Assembly: GCA_003116975.1 (NCBI GenBank) | Contig: BGKB01000017.1 | Span: 620,001-684,000, forward strand | Length of the DNA stretch: 64,000 bases | Reading direction: 5' to 3' | From: Aurantiochytrium sp. KH105 | Taxonomy: Eukaryota; Sar; Bigyra; Thraustochytrida; Thraustochytriidae | In this document: positions 8,656-18,435 of the stretch, in pieces | How positions within the stretch are numbered: position 1 is the stretch's first letter | Layout of the letters: every line of letters starts with the position of its first letter | Position numbers and translations under genes: made by a program | Notes under the pieces: generated by a model | The model's input: only the letters and a program-made list of their open reading frames with translations | The model's database searches: none | Told to the model about the DNA's origin: nothing

Positions 8656-9983
8656 GGTGGTTGTTGTAGAGGTTTTCTGAGTTTTAGTTCGTGACGCGCG
8701 CGGGACGCGCACTCCCGCGAAGCTCCGCGTCTCGTTGTGAGTCCCACTTTGTATGGACAACGACCAATGCCTTTGGTGATCCTCACGCGAACGGCACTGC
8801 GCAGCCATCGAGGCCACTAGCCCGGTGGACTTGGACTTTTTTTTTTTTTTTTTCAACGGTCATTTTTTTGGTCTGTCTCTCTGAAAAGAACATGAAGAGC
8901 TGTTGTTGGGTATGCACAAAGAGGACAAATGCCATGTGACCAGCCCAAGCGCACAACGCAAAAGTGAAGTTCAAGTGTTGATTGAGAAGAGTTCGCAAAA
9001 TATCAGGACAATATTTGTATGGGAGGCACGGCCTACTACGAGCCGTGCTGACCATACGAGTAGGCCCTACGTGACATCAGAACCTTCAAATCCGTAATTC
9101 TTTTTGAAAGGAGGAAATGGGCACGGGAGCCAAGGTGGAAGGCGAGAGTTTGTATCTCTTAGGCTAAGGTCTGAAATAACTGTACACGTGTCTCCAGACA
9201 ACTTCGGGCAAGCACGATTCGAATTCACGCACAAAGCAAATCGAGCGAGCGTGTTCAGTAAGGCCGAGCGATTTGAGCAAGTACATGCACTTTCACTTTG
9301 CTTTGTTCGTATCGGCAACAAGTTTACATTACCGTATGCGCAACGTTTGAGTGACGTCAAGCAGAATCACTTCTCGTAAAATGGGGTAAAAGGAGCCTTA
9401 ACATCTGGATGCATCCTCACTGTCAATCGTCCAACTCGTTTCAAAAGTAAACAGATCCAAGCCAAGGAACTGTATTGCCGGCTACTGCGCCGCAAGAGAC
9501 TCTGCTCTGCGCAAACGTGAAGGAACTCACAGAGCAGATTGTGCAACCCTTCAGTTTTCGATATTTCCAAGGTCGGTCAGTTCTACGCTTGCGCCATGGC
9601 GCCCAGTGTCAATCAACAAGCTGCGAGGCACATGCATATCCCTTTCCATCGTCAATGAACCCATCCTCAAGATTAACTTTTGAGCGGACAACGCGTTGTC
9701 TCGCTATATTCATGTTGTCGGCTGCGAACGGCCGTGAGTAATAAAGAAGCTAGTTGACTACGAGAGGCTGCGCCTTGGGTTGGGCATCAAACCCGCCACT
9801 ACGCGAGAGAGCCGCGGCGGACGGAGCTCGAGGCGTTGCCGAGCGGAGGCCCGCTCGGCAGCTTTGCAGCGCGACCGCAACGCGGGACAAACGATCGGTC
9901 CCGCGCGCGACACAGACCTGTGCGCTTGGCGGTCTCGCGTGCGGAACGGCCGGGCGAAACGAACAGGAAGGAAAACAAGAGCC
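8656..9983. other. Intergenic region, no protein gene supported
   Basis: 1.3 kb upstream of the minus-strand membrane gene and of the plus-strand gene at 9984. It is A/T-richer than the genes, with a T(18) run at 8838-8855. Open frames on both strands are short and have no recognisable domain. The notable feature is the long hairpin at 9012-9062. The last 240 bp are GC-rich and probably the promoter/5' UTR of the next gene. Confidence 0.4.
9012..9062 (+). other. Strong two-part hairpin, possible structured RNA
   Basis: The arms 9012-9022 and 9052-9062 pair over 11 positions including two G-T wobbles. After a symmetric 3x3 internal loop (GAG against TGA), 9026-9032 (GCACGGC) pairs perfectly with 9042-9048 (GCCGTGC) around a 9-nt loop. 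That makes 18 stacked pairs in 51 nt in a region without a supported protein gene. No known RNA family is recognised. Confidence 0.45.
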
Positions 9984-11060
9984 ATGCGAGGGCAAGCAAG
10001 CCTGTCTGGCCTGAGGCCAGTCTGCGCGGTGCTGGCGCTTCTGAGTGTCGTCACCGTACTGGTCTGCCTGCGCCTTGAGGTGACCTTGCTCGCCGATCTG
10101 CGCCCGACTGTCTCGATCGAGCTCGACTTTCGGCATAACGATGAACCGCAAACCTTTCCACTGGCCGACTCGTACCAGCTCGACGTGCAACCAGAAACGG
10201 TGCAACCTGTGCCACTGGCAGATGCACTTGAGCAAGAGGTTTTTACTCGACAAGAGCCTCCCATTTTACGGGGAGTGTTTAACGAAGACGACCTCCCAGC
10301 GCGCGAGACGTGGACATCAGGAAGACACTTGATCATCTCATACTACGAGGGCCAGTACAGCTCGGCCCGGCATCAAGAGGTGCAAGGCGTGATCAAGGAG
10401 AATCTAAGCAACGAACATCTGAAAAAGGTTCACGTTTTGCTTCAAGATGTCACGCTTGAGGACCCCTTTGTGCTGGAATTGATGGCTCAATGGGCAGAAA
10501 GGTTGGTCCTGGTCCGTCTCCAGCAAGCAGATCACCAGCCCACGTATGAAGACCTCTTTGGTTATGCAAATTATGTGCTTGGACGCGGCACCGTTGCCAT
10601 CGTGAGCAATGTTGACGTGGTGCTGGGCAAGACCATATCGTGCGTGCGCGAAGTAACGCCTGAGAACAAGGCCATGTTCAACCAGACAATGAAGCGCATC
10701 ATCCTCTCGCCGAGTCGACATCCAGCTCCCTGTGGCGTGCGGCTCGGGGAGTGGAACGAGTGCTTCAAGTACAGAGGGAGTCATGATTCCTTCATCTTCG
10801 CGCCTCCACTTTCGTCGGCGGTAATCGGTCGAATGGACTTTGTGCAAAACTTATTAGGCGCGGAGAACCGTCTCCTCTCCGAACTGCGCACAGAGGGTTA
10901 TCGTCTTACAAACCCCTGCCGCGTCGTCCGCCTCACGCACCGGCACTGCGTCCGACACAGTCGCAAGGTGCAGACGAAGCGCTTTGCGCGTCGCGGCGAC
11001 GGTCGGTACGCTTCCGTCGATCCGATTTCGCTCTTCAAGTGCGGCGATGTAATTTACTAA
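9984..11060 (+). CDS. Type II membrane protein, putative Golgi glycosyltransferase-like
   Basis: A 358-residue intronless protein. Residues 11-33 form one signal-anchor helix (V-C-A-V-L-A-L-L-S-V-V-T-V-L-V), so the body should face the lumen. The body has a pattern I associate with a protist/bacterial glycosyltransferase-like family: S-Y-Y-E-G near residue 115, P-T-Y-E-D-L-F-G-Y-A-N about 70 residues later, then A-I-V-S-N-V-D-V-V-L, then G-S-H-D-S-F-I-F, N-L-L-G-A-E-N-R-L, and finally G-Y-x-L-T-N-P-C with H-R-H-C. The S-N-V-D-V stretch could be the nucleotide-sugar/metal site. Substrate is unknown. The ATG at 9984 is the first in frame. An AATAAA lies at 11089, 29 bp after the stop. Confidence 0.65.
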   Translation: MRGQASLSGLRPVCAVLALLSVVTVLVCLRLEVTLLADLRPTVSIELDFRHNDEPQTFPLADSYQLDVQPETVQPVPLADALEQEVFTRQEPPILRGVFNEDDLPARETWTSGRHLIISYYEGQYSSARHQEVQGVIKENLSNEHLKKVHVLLQDVTLEDPFVLELMAQWAERLVLVRLQQADHQPTYEDLFGYANYVLGRGTVAIVSNVDVVLGKTISCVREVTPENKAMFNQTMKRIILSPSRHPAPCGVRLGEWNECFKYRGSHDSFIFAPPLSSAVIGRMDFVQNLLGAENRLLSELRTEGYRLTNPCRVVRLTHRHCVRHSRKVQTKRFARRGDGRYASVDPISLFKCGDVIY

Positions 11061-12109
11061 ACTCAGCTCCATCCAGCACTCTGTGACCAATAAAAATTTG
11101 TCCAAGAAGAGACACCATGCCTCTCACTTCATCTGCCATGTCGGTGGGTCAATGGTGCCAGTGGTCAACTCGTTGGGGCCATAGACTATACCTATCGATA
11201 AAAAAAGGTTCTTCTTCCTTGTTCCCTCCCACGTTTACGGCCTGTGCTGCTCCTGCTGCTAGTCTGCGCGAAGTACTGCGTAGAACTTACTGCAAACGGT
11301 CGCAGCAGCGAGGCAGGCAGCCGCCACAGCTAGCGGCTACAGTTAGCAGCTGCAGCCGCAGCCGCTGCCGCAGCTGCAGCATGCAGCTAGCAGAAGGCGG
11401 GACGGCTATTCTCTCAGCTTCGACAAAGCCATCGAACAGCAGCTCATGGTCAGTGGTCATCCTCAGGTTTTCAGCCACCAGCCCGCCGATGTCACTGACT
11501 GCGACGTGAGTCAGCCCTCGTGGCGCGGCAGCGGAGCAGCTATCGCTGCTCAATCGCTCGGCAGCGGCAGCGGAGGGGCGCCGCGTCGCAGTCGAGCTCG
11601 AGCTCGAGCACGAGCACGAGCGCTTGCCTATCGAGAGTTCGTTCATCTCCATCGCGGGCGCTGCCGCTGCCGCTGCCGCTGCCGCTGCCGCCTCGCCTTC
11701 CTTCCCTTCGCGGTGAGCCGTCTTCGCTGCTGCCTGCCGTGCGTCCTCGCAGCTGGCCGCTGCCAGCCGCCGCGGGCGCCATCCGTGCCAGCCGCCTCGT
11801 CGCCGCGGCGCTCCGCTCCGAGCCCGCGTTGAGCCCGGTCTGGACGGCGCCCACAGTCGGGCGCGACTCAAGAGCTGCGGTGCGAGCATTCGCGACGCCT
11901 CCTCGGTGGCGCGTCGAGAGCGCAGCGCAAACTGCAACGCAACGCACCGCGCCTCGCAACGTACCGCGGCAGACCGCGATCGCAGCGACGGCGGCAGCAG
12001 CTACAAGCGCAGCAGCTCGAGGAGCAGCGGCGAGGAGCAGCGCAGCGGCAGCGGCACGGCGAGACGGACGAGCGAGCGGGTGCGCGGGCGGGCGGGGCCG
12101 CGGAGGGAG
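11061..12109. promoter_or_regulatory. Intergenic and 5' region of the lipase gene
   Basis: Holds the AATAAA of the previous gene (11089) and then a GC-rich stretch with CAG/CTG and GCTGCC repeats (11300-11380 and 11655-11692) and GAGCTC runs (11594-11620). Frames on both strands across 11290-12100 are Ser/Arg/Ala-rich low complexity with no domain, so they are treated as non-coding. The lipase frame itself is open from 11906 but has no ATG until 12110. Confidence 0.4.
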
Positions 12110-13618
12110 ATGGCGGCGAGCGCGAGCGAGGCGTGCCCCGTGGTGCTCGTGAGCGGCTTCCTGGGGCCGAACAATGAGGCGTGGTGCGAGAGGTACTGGG
12201 GCGAGGCGGCGACCCTGTCGACGCAGAAGTCGCCCGTGCTCGTCGTGCCCGTGTCGTGCGTGGGCAGCGCGCTCGATCGCGCCTGCGAGATGTTCGCGCG
12301 AATTCTGGGCACGAGAGTTGACTACGGCGAAGCTCACGCGGCGGAGGCGGGCCACGCGCGCTTTGGCAAGGACTACACCGGATCAGCAGCCTACGCCGCC
12401 TGGTCGGCAGAACATCCAATACACGTGGTGGGCCACAGCTTTGGCGGTAACACGGTGCGCGTCTTCAAATACCTCGTGGCGACGGACTATTTTGGCGTCG
12501 GAACCTCGGCGGCCTGGGTGCGAAGCACCACAACCTTGAGCTCGCCGCTCAAAGGATCTCTGCTGACGTACAAGCTGGGCGCATCTGAGGACCACAATGA
12601 GAGTAAACCCGTGCATCGCTTCAGTCCGGGCTACATGCTCGGGCTCTCGGTGCACTTTTACGAGCTCTTTTGCCACAAGACCGGCCTTGACGCTTTTTTC
12701 GACTTTGGGATGTCGCAATGGAACGTGGAGGAAAAGGGCCTCAAATTCTTTCTCTACAGCTTGCTCGGTGGCAGCAATGGCGGCGGCACGCCTGCTGTTT
12801 GCGCAAGAGACAATGCTGCACATGACATGACGATTCAGGCAGCCTTTGAATGGAATGAGCGCATCGCGCAAGCTGTCGCCAAGGACCCGCATCATACCGA
12901 GTTCAACTTTGTGGCCAACAAAAAGAACCTCTTGAACTATTCGCTCGTTGGTAATACCCGTGAGCTCTTTCGGCCTCGGTCCGTCACTTCGCTCTCCTCC
13001 GGATCTTCGACCACGGCGTCCCACAGCGGCAGTGAGTTTGACTCTGACGACGACGACTCAATTGCCGCCGTTGCCAACACCGATATTCCTCGGCAGGTGG
13101 GCGAGCCTGTTGCAAGACTTTCCGAGACCAAGGAAGTGGCGCTACTCCTGGCGAGCGACCACGTCACACCAATAGAGGGTGCAGCAGCTGCAGCAGCTAC
13201 TACAGCAGCAGCACCGGCAACAGAAGAGTCTTCGTTTCTTTGGCGTGGCACCCTTTTTCTCCGCGATTTTTGGGTCTATCATTTGGCCAAGCGCGTCTTT
13301 GCGTCCAAGTATGCTATTGAATTCGCTGAAAAGCATCATGAGGACGCCTTTTCCGTCAAAGAGTATATCGAGAGCGGCGGTGATGGCCTTTGTAACGCCT
13401 TCGCGCAGTTCGAGAGCAACTCTACGCTTCGCGAAGAAGACCTTGACGCGACCCATCGCAAGCTTGGCTTTGCACCAGGACAATATACCGTGCTCATGAA
13501 TGAGCGCCACGATCACTTTTCGGTTGTCCCATTTCCTGACAGCACTACGGACCAACGCGAATTTTTCCAGCGGCTTTTCCGCACGCTTCGCAATGTACAA
13601 TGTCCGCCCTCAATTTGA
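12110..13618 (+). CDS. Alpha/beta-hydrolase lipase (Staphylococcus/Geobacillus lipase-like)
   Basis: A 502-residue intronless triacylglycerol-lipase-type hydrolase. It begins P-V-V-L-V-S-G-F-L-G close to the N-terminus, the oxyanion-hole strand of large microbial lipases. It has Y-W-G-E and D-Y-G-E-A-H-A like lipase family I.5, the nucleophile elbow H-V-V-G-H-S-F-G-G with Ser110, and a late N-E-R-H-D-H-F-S-V-V where H467 or H469 would be the catalytic histidine. D-G-L-C-N near residue 426 sits where the I.5 lipases carry an N-D-G-x-V motif. Residues about 300-380 form a Ser/Asp-rich and Ala/Thr-rich insert that looks disordered. No signal peptide is evident, so it may act inside the cell on lipid droplets or membranes; that is inference. 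The first ATG in frame was used. Confidence 0.8.
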   Translation: MAASASEACPVVLVSGFLGPNNEAWCERYWGEAATLSTQKSPVLVVPVSCVGSALDRACEMFARILGTRVDYGEAHAAEAGHARFGKDYTGSAAYAAWSAEHPIHVVGHSFGGNTVRVFKYLVATDYFGVGTSAAWVRSTTTLSSPLKGSLLTYKLGASEDHNESKPVHRFSPGYMLGLSVHFYELFCHKTGLDAFFDFGMSQWNVEEKGLKFFLYSLLGGSNGGGTPAVCARDNAAHDMTIQAAFEWNERIAQAVAKDPHHTEFNFVANKKNLLNYSLVGNTRELFRPRSVTSLSSGSSTTASHSGSEFDSDDDDSIAAVANTDIPRQVGEPVARLSETKEVALLLASDHVTPIEGAAAAAATTAAAPATEESSFLWRGTLFLRDFWVYHLAKRVFASKYAIEFAEKHHEDAFSVKEYIESGGDGLCNAFAQFESNSTLREEDLDATHRKLGFAPGQYTVLMNERHDHFSVVPFPDSTTDQREFFQRLFRTLRNVQCPPSI

Positions 13619-13839
13619 CGCTGCATCGTTCTTGTTGTATAAAAGTTGATTTTTACGCGAAATTTATTCTTTCTTTCCTTTTTCTCTCGTATGTCCGTCC
13701 GTAATATCCATTGCTTGCTGTCTGCCGCTAGGGTTCGCACCAGCAAGATAGGTCCCACGTGAAGGCTTCAAGAGAGTCTTTTTTCGCGACGGCCGCGGTT
13801 TCTTCTTTCATCATTTATAATTTGGTAGTCATTTCCTTT

Positions 13840-15786
13840 TTAGGCTGCTGCACCCACATCCGTAGCGTCATTGTCGTCGTTGTCGTCCGTCACCTCCAAT
13901 GCTCGTGTGGACAGCGCGTTAGGAAGCAGTCCGAGCGCAGGACGATCCGTAGGGCTGAGCGAGTCCTTGCGCTGCGCCTCGAGCATCTTGGGACCGCGAC
14001 TTGCATGCTTGTGCACCGAGGATAGCGCAGCCGATATCGAGACAAGCTTGCGTTCGACATGGCGCGTCTTGCTGTGGTCGTCGCCGTAAACCTTGCGGTA
14101 AATCGCCAGCGCGCGTGTGAGGTTGTCAATAGCGCCCTGCAAATTTCCCGCAGCTTGCTCCTGCGAGGCAAGCTCACGCAAGGCCATGGCCACATCTGGG
14201 TGGTTCTCGCCGCGAAGCTTGAGACGAAACGTGAGAACGCGACGGCGAATGTCCGAGGCCTCCTCTGGGTACTCTTGGCGCTCGGGCGCCTTGGAGAGCA
14301 CGTAGGCGAGGAAGCCGAGGCATTCGGCGTGCTCGGAGCTTCCCGGATCACGTTCTTCAAAGATGCCAACGGCAGTTCGCAACGTGTCCGTCGCCTTTCC
14401 CCAATGTTGCAATTTCATATGAACTGGTCCCATGCGCGTCAGGACGCGAGCCACCTCGACGGGCTCGCCTTCATTGGCCTTGTCGTACTCGTGGTACACC
14501 TCGACGGCATTCTCGAGACGCTCAAGACAGTCGGAGAAGCGACCCTGGTCATACAAACAGAGTCCGAGCATGAATTCGTCACGCCCAACATTGGCCAACT
14601 GCTCTGAAATGTCGCCCTCTGGATCCAGACGGTGCAATGTGAGAATACTCTGATCGATGCTGAGCGCCTCGAGAAAGAGCTTTTCGGCCTCCTTTTGCTC
14701 CTTGGCGCTCTGCGCCTGGTCGCCAAGCAAGCGCCCAAAGTTGATCAGAATTTGCGAAAGCTTGGCCGTGTTCATGTGCGTCCGACGCCTGCGCTCCACA
14801 ATGGTTCGTCCGCTCTGGAGGAGCCACCTGCGCAGACTGAGCGCTACATTTTGATTGAGCGCTGCGGATCCGCCGGGCGAGCTTTCGATGGCGTCGAGAA
14901 TCATTTCCTTGTCTTCCATCTTGTACGCCTGAGCACGACGGACATCAATATCGGCCAGGGCCTGCAGCACGGAATCGAACTCGCTCGCGAGCGCCTCGCG
15001 TTCAAACTCCTCGCGAGCGTCAGGACTGAGGATGAAGCGGAGCTCGTGTTGCGGCTCGCGAGGCTGCGAACGCCGCAGCAGTGAAGTGATACTCTGCGAG
15101 CGCCCTGCTCCGGCCGTGAAAGATGATCCTCTGCGCGATTGCTCGGCGCGGACGAGGGCCTGATGGGCTTCGTAGAGACACCATGCCCGCGATATGTAAA
15201 CAGGTTCCTTCCATGGGTACAGACATGCGAGAGTAATGCGCGCAGCCTGCAATGCGCGGCTCAGCATCTCACCGATGTCGTCTTGCGTGTACTCGCGACG
15301 CTGCATCTTGTGTTGGTTGACGGCGAAAATGTCGATCCAGACATAGGCTGTTTCTCCGGTCGCGGCCTCCCACTCGGTGCAGGCCTCAATTACGGCCGAC
15401 ACCGTCAGCTTGAAGAGATTATCCCACGGATGCGAGATGAAGTGCGTGACGCGTCCACGCAGGTCGGCCCGAACCATATCGACCATGGGGCAGCCGCGCT
15501 CGCGCGTCACCTCGACGACCACGTCCTTGCACACCTTGCCGGTGGACCACGTTGTGCCGCGCTCCAGGTCATACTCTTGCATAAAATCGCGCAGGAACGC
15601 CAGGCTCAGGCCTTGGTCCTCGACCTGGACCTCGGGCAGCTCCACCTCGACGTTCACCTCGAAGAGCGGCTGCAGCGCGGCGTCGTCCGGCGCGACCACG
15701 TCGACGAATGGCCCCAGCCCGCGCGACTTGCGGTCGGGCCCCACGGGGCCCTCCGGCTCGCTCGGCGCGCTGCTGCACGCCCCCAT
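13840..15786 (-). CDS. N-myristoylation-motif protein with FISHxW-type domain and TPRs
   Basis: A 648-residue intronless protein. It begins MGACSSAPS, a good N-myristoylation signal (G2, S6) with C4 available for palmitoylation, so it is probably membrane-tethered. Residues about 75-240 hold a domain common in protist proteins: T-H-F-I-S-H-P-W-D (W121), then Y-V-W-I-D-I-F-A-V-N-Q-H, then Y-I-S-R-A-W-C-L-Y-E. It is reminiscent of TIR/HET-like sensor folds, but I cannot name a Pfam family. From residue 338 to about 600 there are kinesin-light-chain-like tetratricopeptide repeats (A-E-K-L-F-L-E-A-L, D-C-L-E-R-L-E-N-A-V-E, A-I-D-N-L-T-R-A-L-A-I-Y), expected to bind partner proteins. The architecture suggests a signalling adaptor. 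Function is unknown. Confidence 0.75.
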   Translation of the reverse strand: MGACSSAPSEPEGPVGPDRKSRGLGPFVDVVAPDDAALQPLFEVNVEVELPEVQVEDQGLSLAFLRDFMQEYDLERGTTWSTGKVCKDVVVEVTRERGCPMVDMVRADLRGRVTHFISHPWDNLFKLTVSAVIEACTEWEAATGETAYVWIDIFAVNQHKMQRREYTQDDIGEMLSRALQAARITLACLYPWKEPVYISRAWCLYEAHQALVRAEQSRRGSSFTAGAGRSQSITSLLRRSQPREPQHELRFILSPDAREEFEREALASEFDSVLQALADIDVRRAQAYKMEDKEMILDAIESSPGGSAALNQNVALSLRRWLLQSGRTIVERRRRTHMNTAKLSQILINFGRLLGDQAQSAKEQKEAEKLFLEALSIDQSILTLHRLDPEGDISEQLANVGRDEFMLGLCLYDQGRFSDCLERLENAVEVYHEYDKANEGEPVEVARVLTRMGPVHMKLQHWGKATDTLRTAVGIFEERDPGSSEHAECLGFLAYVLSKAPERQEYPEEASDIRRRVLTFRLKLRGENHPDVAMALRELASQEQAAGNLQGAIDNLTRALAIYRKVYGDDHSKTRHVERKLVSISAALSSVHKHASRGPKMLEAQRKDSLSPTDRPALGLLPNALSTRALEVTDDNDDNDATDVGAAA

Positions 15787-17787
15787 CCTCCTGCCCCGCG
15801 CCCCTGCCCCGCGCCCCTGCCCCGCTCCGCGCCTTGCTGCTCTGCTCGTCCGCGCCCGCTGCTGCTGCTGGTTTCCAGCGCGAGGCTTTTAGGCGTGTCC
15901 AGCGCGTGCACGCGCGGAGGGAGCAGCAGAAGAGAGCGCGGCACGCGCCAACCGGCCTTTCTGGGAGCAGCCACGCCAGCCGCAGCGCGGCCCTAGGGGC
16001 CTCGACGCCGCGAGCCAAGCTCGGCAGCCTGGCTCGGCTGAGCGGGCCCCGCCGGCGCGCGCGCGGAGACGCTCGAGGTCTGGCGAGCGACAGCGGAAGA
16101 CGTGGTCGCGCGAAGTTGGGACGTTGACTCGACCGAGCTTGGCTCAGGGGGTGGCTACTTTGGACGCCCGGGCCATAGAGGCTGGCTAATAGGCAGCGAA
16201 AAAACCTGGCTGGAGTCGAACTGCATGCCTGTTATACACGCTTTGGAGAAAATTTCTTCAAGGCACTTCGTCTCCTTTGAAAACAGGTTTCGAAGTCTAA
16301 CGCGAAATGCTCAGCATGGCGATCGCGTTCGATGAAATTTTTTGGCTCACAAGCTGACGACGAGCTTTTCAAAGGCAGTGAGTTGCTTTGGCCCAAAATG
16401 CTGTGGGCTTTCGAGAGAACCGGAGGAGACAGCAATCGTCGATAGCCTGCGTCCTCGTGATCAACCATGGAGTGGGATCTGGGCTTCGTTTGCTCAAGTA
16501 TACACTGAGAACGATGTAAAGAGGACCAGGCCGTACAGGCAGCAAGATGATCAGGAAGAAATAGCGGACTGATGATGTATTGGCCTACTGCACAACTTCG
16601 TCATCAAAGATGACACCTAAACGTTGACTTTCGTCGCACTCGGGAGAAGTACATCCCGCGACATGGTTTTACATGAGGAAAAGAGAAGTTGCAGATGCCA
16701 ACAAAGGCCTAATCTCGTAAATGCTGGTCGTCTTTGCGATGTTGATATTCAGCAGACAAACACGTTGAGTCGGACGAACGAAGTGAAGACCAATTTTATT
16801 CAGGGCTGAGGTCGAGAACAGATGTGACAATCTCAACGCCGAGCGCTTGCAACGCAATCGCTTTCCCTTTTTTTTTATGGAAAATGAACGCCAATGAAAT
16901 GCCGGGTGAGCTTGTACTGATCATGCACGTGGATTGGGGCCAAATTCATTCACAGACGCATCACCGAGTGCTTTTGTTTCTTTTGCCTTTGCTAAATGTA
17001 TTGCTAGAGGCATAAGCGTGTGCCATAGCTCCCATGCAGTCGCTCGATCTATTCGGTTCATTCTCAGGCCTCCTCCGGAAGCACACGCTAAAAGTTGCAT
17101 CCCTGTATTGTGTTGCTCAATAGGCCCACTACTAGCAAGGAATGGCTGCCCGGCGCGTTCTGCAGTCAGTTCACAGTCAATTCTGCAAGTGAGCAAGAAG
17201 GGTTGCAGAACTCCTTGTGCCGCATCCGCAATCGCGTTCGCACCCGCATAGGCGTACGCTAGCTTCGCGCCGCGCCCTGACTCGCGTTGTGCCGCGCCGC
17301 GCCGCGCCGCGCCGCGCCGCGTCTGCCTCGGTTGAGCTGCGTCTGTCATAGTCGCGCGCGCGCCGCAAGAGTTCGATCCATTCGGCCACCCAGATCAACT
17401 CTGCTTTGCTCTCCTCTGCTCGTTCTTCGCGTCCGCAGCGTTGTAGCCCGGGCCGCCTGCGTCGGAGAGAGCGCGCTCTCCAGTCTAGTCTGCGCGGCGG
17501 TGCGCCCTCGTGCGGGCAGACGTACTACGACCAGACTCTCCCTCTCGCAGACGCGCCGCAACTCGAACGTGGCCCTGAACGCGGGGCCACTGGACGCGGA
17601 GCTAGCTAGCTAGCTAGCTAGCTACTGGACTTGCCTCGACGAGGCCAAGGACGTGGACGTGGACGTGGTCAAAGAGGTCGTTCATCTTGCGCACGTTGAC
17701 GAACGACGGCAGAGACTCGGCGATTTTTTACTCCCTTTGTTGCCGACAGGGCATTCGTCTTGCATCTCATCGCAAAAGTGGGCGAGG
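15787..17787. other. Intergenic region between the TPR gene and the RING gene
   Basis: Two kilobases with GC-rich ends (15790-16100, 17250-17600) and an A/T-richer middle. The right end has (GCCGC)n at 17292-17320 and an AGCT tract at 17600-17625 upstream of the RING gene. One possible minus-strand gene at 16921-17349 is listed separately. Several hydrophobic short frames at 16250-16600 (minus) could be exons but I could not connect them. Confidence 0.35.
16921..17349 (-). CDS. Hypothetical short protein, doubtful
   Basis: A 142-residue frame with an ATG at 17349 and a TGA at 16921-16923. An AATAAA on the same strand follows about 120 nt after the stop (16795-16800), as expected for a transcript end. 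The N-terminal part is Arg/Ala-rich because it crosses a GCCGC repeat. An in-frame 75-nt intron (17183-17257, GTACGC...TTGCAG) is possible. The rest (A-W-E-L-W-H-T-L-M-P-L-A and neighbours) matches nothing I know. It may be non-coding. Confidence 0.22.
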   Translation of the reverse strand: MTDAAQPRQTRRGAARRGAAQRESGRGAKLAYAYAGANAIADAAQGVLQPFLLTCRIDCELTAERAGQPFLASSGPIEQHNTGMQLLACASGGGLRMNRIDRATAWELWHTLMPLAIHLAKAKETKALGDASVNEFGPNPRA

Positions 17788-18435
17788 ATGGCGGCGACGC
17801 TAGACCTCGACTGCGCCATTTGCCTGGAGGTGCGCGAAGATCCTGTACGTCTGCGGCCCTGCGGACACGGCTTCTGCCGTACATGTCTCGAAAGCGCTGC
17901 ATCGTCAATGACTGCGACGCCAAAATGCCCTTTGTGTCGCCAGATGTCAACGGCCGTTGATGCAGACACGGAGACCGCACAGGCGCTCGTTTCACGCAAG
18001 CTGCGCTGCCCCTCTTGCAATGAAGAAGTGCAGGCCTCGGCACTACGTAAACACAAGGCAGGATGCGCTGCTGAGATGAAAGCCGCCCAAGAATCTGTCG
18101 AACAAGCACGTGCTCGCGTGAAACCCGATGCATCCCGAAACCCAAACCGGAGCACCTTCAAATGTCCCTTCCCCGATTGCCCTGCAGATCATATGGATGG
18201 CAAAGACCTTTGCGCGCACTTTGACACGGTTCATCCAGGCGCCTCGTGCGCGGCCATCTGCCCCGTTTGCGTCACCATGCCCTGGGGCGACCCAAATTAC
18301 ATTTCGCGCGATGTCGTTGGCCACATCCGCTTGAGACACAAATTCACCTACGATGAATATGTTGATTATCAGGAGGCTGGCGACGAAGACGCCATTCTCC
18401 AGGCTGTGCTGCGTCAGTCTCTGGAGCAGCGATGA
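17788..18435 (+). CDS. RING E3 ubiquitin ligase, RNF114/RNF125/RNF138/RNF166 type
   Basis: 215 residues, intronless. A C3HC4 RING sits at the N-terminus (C-A-I-C-L-E ... C-G-H-G-F-C-R-T-C-L ... C-P-L-C-R-Q). It is followed by a C2HC-type finger (C-P-S-C-N-E-E-V ... H-K-A-G-C), two further C2H2-like fingers (C-P-F-P-D-C ... H-F-D-T-V-H and C-P-V-C ... H-I-R-L-R-H) and a C-terminal ubiquitin-interacting motif (E-D-A-I-L-Q-A-V-L-R-Q-S-L). Order and length match the small RNF114-family ligases, which ubiquitinate substrates with E2 enzymes and read ubiquitin through the UIM. The start at 17788 places the RING ten residues in; the frame is open upstream to 17653 but lacks an ATG. Confidence 0.88.
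   Translation: MAATLDLDCAICLEVREDPVRLRPCGHGFCRTCLESAASSMTATPKCPLCRQMSTAVDADTETAQALVSRKLRCPSCNEEVQASALRKHKAGCAAEMKAAQESVEQARARVKPDASRNPNRSTFKCPFPDCPADHMDGKDLCAHFDTVHPGASCAAICPVCVTMPWGDPNYISRDVVGHIRLRHKFTYDEYVDYQEAGDEDAILQAVLRQSLEQR

Noticed and set aside
9012..9062. Hairpin considered as a SECIS element or tRNA
   Set aside because: The internal loop has GA on both sides but lacks the 5' UGA and apical AA of SECIS, and there is no tRNA-like four-arm layout or B-box.
8661..9741. Several 60-97-codon frames on both strands
   Set aside because: No domain, no helix pattern, no splice-site series of the kind found in the neighbouring intron-rich genes.
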